A stretch of 5,077 bases of DNA, taken from positions 1-5,077 of the forward strand of contig CALCPC010000744.1 of assembly GCA_937900975.1 (NCBI GenBank). The letters run 5' to 3'. Of this stretch, positions 1 to 5,077 are shown one piece after another (position 1 is the stretch's first letter; each line of letters begins with the position of its first letter). Position numbers and translations under genes: made by a program. The stretch comes from an uncultured Paracoccaceae bacterium. Its GTDB lineage: Bacteria; Pseudomonadota; Alphaproteobacteria; Rhodobacterales; Rhodobacteraceae. The notes under the pieces were generated by a model. That model was not told the DNA's origin and did no database searches. It saw nothing but the letters and a program-made list of their open reading frames with translations.

Positions 1-2734
1 GCCGCGTCGCGTTGGCCCCGCGCGCGACCAGATGCGCACCGGCGACAAGCCGCGCCTTCGGATCCTTCGGGCGCAACCCAACCAGGCCCGGACGCTCTGC
101 TTCGATCAGCGCCGGGCGGCCGGCCATCACCTTGCCGATGCAGTCTTTTTTGGGTGAGACCATGCGCCCCAGGCCAAGGTCGCGGGCGGTAACGCGACCG
201 TGCATCTCGGCATGCGTGATGAAGCCCTTTTCGATGCGCAGAACGTTCAGCGCCTCCATCCCGTAAGGCCCGCCGCCAAGCGGCACCGCCGCCGCGCAAA
301 GCGCGCGCCAAAGCGCCGCGCCAAAACGGGCGGGCACCGCGATCTCGAATCCCAATTCGCCAGAGAACGAGATCCGGAACAGCCGGCCAGCGACGCCGCC
401 AACCGTCACATCCCGGACCCCAATGAAGGGCAGATCGCCAATGTCCTCAGCGATCAGGTCGGCGAGCACACGCCGCGCCTTGGGCCCGGCCACCGCAAAT
501 TGCGCCCATTGTTCGGTCGCCGACAAAAGCGTGACGTCAAGCGTCGGCCAAAGACAATCCCGCGCAAAGGTCATATGCGCCATCACCGACCCCGCTGCGG
601 CGGTGGTGGTCGAGCATAGAAACCGGTTGGGACCAAGACGCGCCACCGTGCCATCGTCCATGGCGAACCCGTCTTCGCGCAGCATTACGGCATAGCGGGC
701 GCGGCCCTCGGCCAGGGTGGAGATCCGGTTGGCATAGACCCGGTCGAGAAACGTGCCGGCATCCGCGCCGCGCACTTCGATCTTGCCGAGCGTGGTGACA
801 TCGGCCACGCCGACGGCGGTGCGGACCATCGTCACCTCCCGGTCGCACGCTTCGCGCCAGGTTTTCTCGCCCGGGGCCGGAAAATAGGATGCCCGGTGCC
901 AAAGCCCCGCAGGCGCAAAGGGCGCGCCCGCGGTGTGGGCGTCGGCATGGCTTGGGGCCAAACGCTCTGGCGCGAAGCCCACGCCGTCGCCGCCCGCGCC
1001 AAGCGCGCCGACACTGACCGGCGTATAGGGCGGGCGGAACGTCGTGGTCCCGGTTTCGTCAATCGTGCGCCCCGTGGCCGCCGCCAACAGCGCGAGGCCA
1101 TTGATGTTGGAGGTTTTGCCCTGATCCGTCGCCATGCCAAGCGTCGTGTAGCGTTTCAGATGCTCAACACTGCGGAAGTTTTCGGCCGCCGATTGCACGA
1201 TATCCTTGGTGGTCACGTCGTTTTGGAGATCGACAAAGGCGCGGCCTCGCCCTGGCGGGTGCCACATCGGCGTCGCGGCGTCGCCGGTGGCGCGCGCCTC
1301 AGGTATGGGGATCGCCGGCGCCCGACGGCCAAGATCGGCTAAGGCTGCCGCCGCCGCCTCGGCGCCAGAGGCCAGCGCCGCCGCGGTCGTCATCTCCCCC
1401 GCCACAGCGCCGGCCGTGCGCATCCCCGGCACCGCATCGGGCGCAGGCAGAAAGATCGACCGCGCAGCGTCCCAACCGGGGCGCGCGCCAAGGTGACAGG
1501 TCAAATGCAGCGTCGGGTCCCAACCGCCCGAGACGGCCAGCGTGTCGACGGCGACGGGGATCCGCGCGGTTTCCGTCCGCACCGTGATTCCCCGCAGACC
1601 ATGCCGGCCGGCGGTGTCGACGACCGCGCCGCCGGTGACCGTGCGCCACGGGCCCGAGGGGGGGCGCACGTCGCGGCGCATGTCGATCAGCATCGCAACC
1701 TCAACCCCCGCCGCGGCCAGATCGGTCGCCGTGCGCCACCCGTCGTCGGTTGCCGTCAGCACAGCAATCCGCTTGCCCGGCACCGCCGCCTGACCGTGGA
1801 GATAAGCGCGCACCGCACCTGCCAGCATAACGCCCGGGCGGTCGTTGCCCGGAAAGACCAGCGGACGCTCTAACGCGCCGCTTGCCAGAACCGTCCGCTC
1901 GGCCGCGATCCGCCAGAAGGTCCGGCGCGGGCACCCTTCGGGCGGGCGCGTGCAATCGGGGGCGACCTCCTCCAACGCACCGTAGGTGCCGCCATCATAG
2001 GCGCCCGTGACAGTCGTCCGCGGCATCAGCGTGACATTGCCGAGCGTTGCAAGCTCTGCCACCACGCCCGATGCCCAATCGGCGGCGTCCATGCCGCCGA
2101 CATTCTCGCGCTCGGCCAAAAGCCGGCCGCCAAACCGCTCTCCCGTCTCGGCCAGGATCACCCGCGCGCCTGCGCGCCCCGCCGACAGCGCCGCCATCAG
2201 GCCCGCGGGGCCCGACCCGATCACCAGAAGATCGCACGCGGCAAACGCCTTGTCCTGCCGATCGGGATCGCGCGCGCCCGACAGCCGGCCAAGCCCCGCC
2301 GCCCGCCGGATCAAGGGTTCGTAAATCGTCTCCCACGCCCGCTCTGGCCACATGAAGGTTTTATAGTAAAAGCCCGCCCCCAAGAAGGGCGCAAGCCGGT
2401 CATTGACCGACAGGACGTCCCACGCGAGCGACGGCCAGCGGTTTTGCGACGTCGCGACCAGCCCGTTGAACAGCGGCAGTTGCGTGGCGCGCATATTGGG
2501 CTGCCGGTCCGCGCCCTCGCCGATCTCGACAAGGGCGTTCGGCTCCTCCGGTCCGGCCGAGAAGATCCCGCGCGGGCGGTGGTATTTAAAGCTGCGCCCG
2601 ACTAGCCGCACATCATTGGCGATCAGTGCCGAGGCCAGCGTATCGCCGGGATGCCCTTTCAGCACCGTCCCGTCGAACTTAAAGCGCAAGGCGCGGCTCC
2701 GGTCGATCCGGCCCCCGGTGGACAGGCGGGTCAT
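1..2734 (-). CDS. soxA: Sarcosine oxidase, alpha subunit (SoxA), C-terminus cut by the window edge
   Basis: This is the large subunit of heterotetrameric sarcosine oxidase. I read 911 codons from the ATG at 2734 without a stop or frameshift. Family members are usually somewhat under 1000 residues, so roughly the last 60-90 residues lie beyond position 1. Residues 10-75 resemble a ferredoxin-like Fer2_4 domain (YHRPRGIFSAGPEEPNALVE) but have no cysteines, so no 2Fe-2S cluster is expected. FLGAGFYYKTFMWP (117-130) and YEPLIRRAAGLG (138-149) are classic SoxA motifs. A dinucleotide-binding domain starts at LLVIGSGPAGL (169-179), with E195 after the second strand. It is expected to hold NAD+. LASGALERPLVFPGNDRPGV (283-302) continues this domain. 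The linker motif KRYTTLGMATDQGKTSNING (527-546) is conserved. From about residue 613 a folate-binding, glycine-cleavage T-protein-like domain follows, with SGELGFEIAVP (791-801) and ALNVLRIEKGFITHAEMHGR (828-847). This domain takes up the one-carbon unit onto tetrahydrofolate. The start overlaps the soxD stop, and GGGAG lies 8 nt upstream of it. Confidence 0.96.
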   Translation of the reverse strand, partial: MTRLSTGGRIDRSRALRFKFDGTVLKGHPGDTLASALIANDVRLVGRSFKYHRPRGIFSAGPEEPNALVEIGEGADRQPNMRATQLPLFNGLVATSQNRWPSLAWDVLSVNDRLAPFLGAGFYYKTFMWPERAWETIYEPLIRRAAGLGRLSGARDPDRQDKAFAACDLLVIGSGPAGLMAALSAGRAGARVILAETGERFGGRLLAERENVGGMDAADWASGVVAELATLGNVTLMPRTTVTGAYDGGTYGALEEVAPDCTRPPEGCPRRTFWRIAAERTVLASGALERPLVFPGNDRPGVMLAGAVRAYLHGQAAVPGKRIAVLTATDDGWRTATDLAAAGVEVAMLIDMRRDVRPPSGPWRTVTGGAVVDTAGRHGLRGITVRTETARIPVAVDTLAVSGGWDPTLHLTCHLGARPGWDAARSIFLPAPDAVPGMRTAGAVAGEMTTAAALASGAEAAAAALADLGRRAPAIPIPEARATGDAATPMWHPPGRGRAFVDLQNDVTTKDIVQSAAENFRSVEHLKRYTTLGMATDQGKTSNINGLALLAAATGRTIDETGTTTFRPPYTPVSVGALGAGGDGVGFAPERLAPSHADAHTAGAPFAPAGLWHRASYFPAPGEKTWREACDREVTMVRTAVGVADVTTLGKIEVRGADAGTFLDRVYANRISTLAEGRARYAVMLREDGFAMDDGTVARLGPNRFLCSTTTAAAGSVMAHMTFARDCLWPTLDVTLLSATEQWAQFAVAGPKARRVLADLIAEDIGDLPFIGVRDVTVGGVAGRLFRISFSGELGFEIAVPARFGAALWRALCAAAVPLGGGPYGMEALNVLRIEKGFITHAEMHGRVTARDLGLGRMVSPKKDCIGKVMAGRPALIEAERPGLVGLRPKDPKARLVAGAHLVARGANATR
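2731..2734 (-). other. ATGA start/stop overlap coupling soxD and soxA
   Basis: The soxA ATG (2734-2732) and the soxD TGA (2733-2731) share bases as ATGA. This arrangement usually means translational coupling, with a terminating soxD ribosome re-initiating on soxA. A GGGAG stretch 8 nt upstream, inside the soxD coding region, can help. Coupling would fit the equimolar subunits of the enzyme. The overlap is seen directly; the coupling is inferred. Confidence 0.85.
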
Positions 2735-2994
2735 ACCACAGGCTCCCGCGCCAGAAGCACCCGCTCGATCCGGTGTGTCTGCGTGCAGCGCAGCACCCGC
2801 AGCCAGGCGCCGCAGCCTTGGGTGTGCTGCCACAACTCCCAATGCTGGCCGGCGGGGTTGTTGCGCATATGAAGATAGTCGTGGAACGCCTGCAATCCGG
2901 CCTCCGGGTCGGGGCGATCCATCAGTCTTGCATCGCCAAGATAGGTAAACTCCCGCAGATCCCGCGGGCCGCACAGCGGACAGATCAGACGCAT
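2731..2994 (-). CDS. soxD: Sarcosine oxidase, delta subunit (SoxD)
   Basis: This is a small 87-residue zinc-binding subunit of heterotetrameric sarcosine oxidase. It packs in the alpha-beta-gamma-delta complex and has a structural rather than catalytic role in the family. The N-terminal motif RLICPLCGPRDLREFTYLGD gives C5 and C8. H57 and C61 lie in WQHTQGCGAW. Together these form the expected Cys-Cys-His-Cys zinc set. The central RNNPAGQHWELWQH stretch (44-57) is the usual SoxD signature, and the length is normal or slightly short. The gene starts 24 nt after the soxB stop. The gap has only a G-rich, weak ribosome-binding sequence, so translation may depend partly on soxB. Its TGA stop overlaps the soxA start codon as ATGA. 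Confidence 0.95.
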   Translation of the reverse strand: MRLICPLCGPRDLREFTYLGDARLMDRPDPEAGLQAFHDYLHMRNNPAGQHWELWQHTQGCGAWLRVLRCTQTHRIERVLLAREPVV

Positions 2995-3018
2995 GGCCGC
3001 CCCGCGCTTTGCCCAGGT

Positions 3019-4269
3019 TTAGTGCCGGTTGGGTTGCGCACCGGTCCCCTCCTCGTCCAAAACATGGCCCGTTTCAAACCGGTCCATCCGCAGCTTTGTG
3101 GCATGCGGGCTTGGGCTGTCTGTCGCGATAAGATGCGCAAAGCAATGGCCCGAGGCCGGCGTCGCCTTGAACCCGCCGTAACACCACCCGCCGTTGAAAT
3201 AGAGCCCCTCGATGGGCGTGCGGTCGATGATCGGGCTGCCATCCATGCTCATATCCATCAGCCCGCCCCAGGAGCGCAGCATCCGCGCCTTGCCAATCGC
3301 GGGCCACATCGCCATCCCCGCCTCGCACACATGTTCGACCATCGGCAGATTGCCCCGCGCGGCGTAAGAGTTGTAGAAGTCGAGTTCGCCGCCGAAGACC
3401 AGCCCGCCTTTGTCGGATTGGCTGATGTAAAAGTGCCCCATGCCGAAGGTCACAACGCCCGGCAAGATCGGGTTAAGCCCTTCGGTGACAAAGGCCTGCA
3501 GGACATGCGTCTCAATCGGCAGCCGGAACCCGGCCATATCCGCCACTTGGGTGGAGCGTCCGGCGACGGCCATGCCAACCTTGCCCGCCAGGATCGGACC
3601 GCGCGTCGTTTCCACCCCGCGCACCGTGCCATTTTCGATCCGGAACCCCGTCACCGCACAGTTTTGGATCAGATCGACGCCCCGCATGTCCGCGCCGCGC
3701 GCAAAACCCCAGGCCACAGCGTCGTGGCGCGCGGTCCCCGCCCGTTTTTGGCGCAGCCCGCCAAAGATCGGAAACCGCGGGTCGTCGTGGTTGAGATACG
3801 GGTACTCTGCCCGCACCGCATCGCGGCCCAAAAGCTCCGCATCGTCGCCCTGCATGCGGATCGCGTTGCCCCGGCGCGCGTAAAAATCCATCTGCCCGTC
3901 GGAATGGGCAAGGTTGATGATGCCCCGCTGGCTCATCATCAGGTTGTAGTTCAGATCCAGCTCCAACCCTTCCCACAGTTTCAGGGAGTGGCTGTAGAAT
4001 TCCGTATTGCCGTCCAGGTGATAGTTTGCGCGCACGATCGTGGTGTTGCGCCCGATATTGCCGCCGCCAAGATACCCTTTTTCCAGCACCGCCACATTGG
4101 TCAGACCGTGGTTGCGCGCCAGGTAATAGGCCGTGGCCAAGCCATGCCCGCCACCGCCGATGATGATGACGTCATAGGCGGGCTTCGGGTCCGGCTCGCG
4201 CCAGATGGGCGCCCAGGCCGAGGCCGGTTTGAACGCCTTTGAAAAGATCTGCCAGGCAGAGTATCGCAT
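3019..4269 (-). CDS. soxB: Sarcosine oxidase, beta subunit (SoxB)
   Basis: This is the 416-residue catalytic flavin subunit of cytoplasmic heterotetrameric sarcosine oxidase. It oxidises sarcosine at FAD and passes electrons to FMN and then O2, giving H2O2. The N-terminal Rossmann FAD motif is at residues 34-44 (VIIIGGGGHGL), with the ribose-binding acidic residue E63 in VLEKGYLGGGN. RNTTIVRANYH (74-84) follows, as is typical of the family. H182 in the RHDAVAWGFARGAD stretch matches the histidine that links FMN covalently in characterised enzymes. The C-terminal block MDMSMDGSPIIDRTP (338-352) and GWCYGGFKATPASG (361-374), with lysine K368 near the flavin site, is highly characteristic of SoxB. 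The length is normal for the family. The start is supported by a GGAGG ribosome binding site 6 nt upstream. It is the first gene of soxBDA and soxD follows after 24 nt. The glyA gene that often precedes soxB in other bacteria is absent here. The identification is very secure, although substrate preference within the family cannot be proven from sequence. Confidence 0.97.
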   Translation of the reverse strand: MRYSAWQIFSKAFKPASAWAPIWREPDPKPAYDVIIIGGGGHGLATAYYLARNHGLTNVAVLEKGYLGGGNIGRNTTIVRANYHLDGNTEFYSHSLKLWEGLELDLNYNLMMSQRGIINLAHSDGQMDFYARRGNAIRMQGDDAELLGRDAVRAEYPYLNHDDPRFPIFGGLRQKRAGTARHDAVAWGFARGADMRGVDLIQNCAVTGFRIENGTVRGVETTRGPILAGKVGMAVAGRSTQVADMAGFRLPIETHVLQAFVTEGLNPILPGVVTFGMGHFYISQSDKGGLVFGGELDFYNSYAARGNLPMVEHVCEAGMAMWPAIGKARMLRSWGGLMDMSMDGSPIIDRTPIEGLYFNGGWCYGGFKATPASGHCFAHLIATDSPSPHATKLRMDRFETGHVLDEEGTGAQPNRH

Positions 4270-4275
4270 CGTTTT

Positions 4276-4280
4276 CCTCC
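4276..4280 (-). promoter_or_regulatory. Strong ribosome binding site of soxB
   Basis: On the minus strand the sequence GGAGGAAAACG directly precedes the soxB ATG. GGAGG lies 6 nt upstream of the start codon, which is near-ideal anti-Shine-Dalgarno pairing and spacing. It fixes the soxB start. It is much stronger than anything before soxD or the membrane-protein gene, so entry of ribosomes at soxB may drive expression of the whole operon. Confidence 0.85.
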
Positions 4281-4282
4281 GA

Positions 4283-4306
4283 CCGGCAAAGAAGCATGTT
4301 TGCCGG
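4283..4306. repeat. Perfect 8-bp inverted repeat in the soxB leader
   Basis: CCGGCAAA (4283-4290) and TTTGCCGG (4299-4306) are exact inverted copies separated by an 8-base spacer, GAAGCATG. On the soxB transcript this would form a hairpin that ends 2 nt before the GGAGG ribosome binding site. As DNA it could be a dimeric operator, with half-site centres 16 bp apart. No T-run follows the stem on either strand, so it does not look like an intrinsic terminator. Function is unknown; the symmetry itself is certain. Confidence 0.6.
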
Positions 4307-4327
4307 CGGCGTCCGACAAAAAAACGA

Positions 4328-4355
4328 CATCATTGCCGCGTTCATGCGACGTTAA
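4328..4355 (-). promoter_or_regulatory. Weak candidate promoter for soxBDA
   Basis: Read on the minus strand, TTAACG (4355-4350) and AATGAT (4333-4328) each match 4 of 6 bases of the -35 and -10 consensus, with a 16-nt spacer. Transcription would then begin near 4321 and give a leader of about 50 nt containing the inverted repeat and the ribosome binding site. Such matches arise easily by chance, and alphaproteobacterial promoters often diverge from the consensus, so this is only a pointer. Confidence 0.2.
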
Positions 4356-4399
4356 TCGGATTTGAGCGACAGAAAAGCACCGCAGAAAGTCGCACACCC

Positions 4400-5077
4400 A
4401 TGCAGAATGCGCCCCGACCCCTTCCCCTCAGCCCGTTGGCCGTGGCGGCGGTCAGCTATGCGCTGCTGCCGCTGGTCATTTTCGCGATCTGGTGGTTGAC
4501 CATGGGGGAGACGCCGATGATCGAGCATCGCCAAGTCCGCCTTGTGCTCGGCTTTCAGGGGCTGGTCCTTTTGTTGGCCGCGCTGTCGGGCCTGTCGCGG
4601 CAGCATTTCCGTGGGATGCTTTCACGGGCCGAGACCGCAGCGCTTTTTGGTTTCCTCGCGGTTTTCATTGGGTCGACGCTTTTTGTCGCCGTGGATCCTG
4701 CGGCGGGATTTGCGCGGGGCAGCCTGCGCGGATTGGCGGTGCTGACCGGCGTTGCGCTGATGTTTCTGGCCAGCCAAGCGCACCGGCACGGGCTCGACGG
4801 GATCAGCGCGGCGCTGATCCTGCAACCGCTTCTGCACGTGCCGGCGCTGGCGTTTCTCTACTTTGCCTATGCCAGCCCCGATACTGTGATGCTGAACTGG
4901 CTCGGCGGGCCGCCGGGGTTCTGGCATGTGCGGATCTGGGGCATGGTGCTGGCCGCAGCCTTGGCCGCCCTGATCGGCAGCTATGCAGGCCGGGACGCGC
5001 CTGGGCGGGGGCCGCAGGCGCTGGTCTTCGCGCTGACGGCGTTGCTTGCCATGCTTTTGGCCTGGTCGGGGTCGCGC
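4400..5077 (+). CDS. Multi-pass membrane protein, probable O-antigen ligase/polymerase-like, C-terminus cut by the window edge
   Basis: A single open frame runs for 226 codons from the ATG at 4400 to the last base of the window. By eye it has about seven hydrophobic membrane segments, at residues 13-34, 47-67, 78-97, 111-126, 135-158, 179-195 and 206-224. Short basic or polar loops such as HRQVR (43-47) and SRQHFRG (66-72) separate them. HVRIWG (176-181), then a hydrophobic helix and the terminal AWSGSR (221-226), resemble the part of Wzy_C/WaaL-type O-antigen ligases where an SRG motif starts the periplasmic catalytic region. If so, only the N-terminal half is present and the protein would act in the inner membrane on lipid-linked surface polysaccharide. 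The start has no clear ribosome binding site. It is preferred because the first membrane helix begins soon after it, while the next in-frame ATG (4502) would remove that helix. The gene is transcribed away from the sox operon. That it is a membrane protein is clear, but the family call is tentative. Confidence 0.6.
   Translation, partial: MQNAPRPLPLSPLAVAAVSYALLPLVIFAIWWLTMGETPMIEHRQVRLVLGFQGLVLLLAALSGLSRQHFRGMLSRAETAALFGFLAVFIGSTLFVAVDPAAGFARGSLRGLAVLTGVALMFLASQAHRHGLDGISAALILQPLLHVPALAFLYFAYASPDTVMLNWLGGPPGFWHVRIWGMVLAAALAALIGSYAGRDAPGRGPQALVFALTALLAMLLAWSGSR

Larger units (their letters stand above)
4270..4399. other. Divergent intergenic region between soxB and the membrane-protein gene
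   Basis: This 130-bp stretch is the only substantial non-coding sequence in the window, and promoters for both divergent genes should lie in or near it. It is visibly richer in A/T than the flanks and has a run of seven A at 4318-4324. The pentamer GCGAC occurs at 4346-4350 and 4366-4370, 20 bp apart, and once inverted at 4389-4393. I saw no convincing promoter for the plus-strand gene and no RNA gene. Confidence 0.6.

Noticed and set aside
101..140. A possible frameshift near the soxA 3' end.
   Set aside because: On re-reading the bases, the frame continues smoothly as CIGKVMAGRPALIEAERPG and onward to the edge, as expected for SoxA.
12..1873. Several plus-strand frames of 83-148 codons antisense to soxA.
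   Set aside because: The minus strand encodes one continuous SoxA reading frame across the whole stretch. The plus-strand translations are low-complexity Arg/Ala/Pro-rich sequences without motifs or plausible ribosome binding sites.
537..2532. Minus-strand short frames within soxA that might suggest a broken or frameshifted gene.
   Set aside because: Translating codon by codon from the ATG at 2734 gave 911 in-frame codons with no stop and SoxA motifs all along. The short frames are out-of-phase shadows.
2773..4242. A 489-codon open frame on the plus strand, antisense to soxB and soxD.
   Set aside because: It is a shadow of soxB: GC-rich third positions suppress stop codons on the opposite strand. 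Its translation is rich in His, Arg, Ala and Pro with no recognisable domain, while the minus-strand frames give clear SoxB and SoxD proteins.
4283..4324. The inverted repeat plus the nearby A/T-run as an intrinsic terminator.
   Set aside because: On the minus strand the T-run lies upstream of the hairpin. On the plus strand the stem is followed by an A-run, not a T-run. Neither orientation gives a stem followed by U residues, and no gene ends there.

Overview
The window is GC-rich and densely coding. It looks like the chromosome of an alphaproteobacterium, most likely Rhodobacteraceae. That assignment rests on base composition, the sox gene order and the protein sequences as I recognise them, not on a database search.

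Positions 1-4269 hold most of a heterotetrameric (four-subunit) sarcosine oxidase operon on the minus strand, in the order soxB (4269-3019), soxD (2994-2731), soxA (2734 to beyond position 1). soxA is read without a stop for 911 codons and leaves the window before its end. The gamma subunit gene soxG is expected just beyond position 1 but is not seen. The enzyme demethylates sarcosine, passes electrons from FAD to covalent FMN to O2, and transfers the methyl-derived one-carbon unit to tetrahydrofolate. The products are glycine, 5,10-methylene-tetrahydrofolate and hydrogen peroxide. SoxB carries the sarcosine/FAD site and the FMN-linking histidine. SoxD carries a zinc site. SoxA binds NAD+ and ends in a folate-binding, T-protein-like domain. 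The genes are tightly packed: there is a 24-nt gap between soxB and soxD, and an ATGA overlap between soxD and soxA.

Positions 4270-4399 are a 130-bp divergent intergenic region. It holds a strong soxB ribosome binding site, a perfect 8-bp inverted repeat next to it, a 7-A tract and only weak promoter candidates.

From 4400 to the right edge runs a plus-strand gene for a multi-pass membrane protein, cut by the window end. It resembles the N-terminal half of O-antigen ligase/polymerase (WaaL/Wzy-type) proteins. It has no evident functional link to sarcosine catabolism.

I found no RNA genes, mobile elements, CRISPR arrays or clearly novel system. The window is mostly an ordinary one-carbon catabolic operon, and the least explained element is the inverted repeat in the soxB leader.
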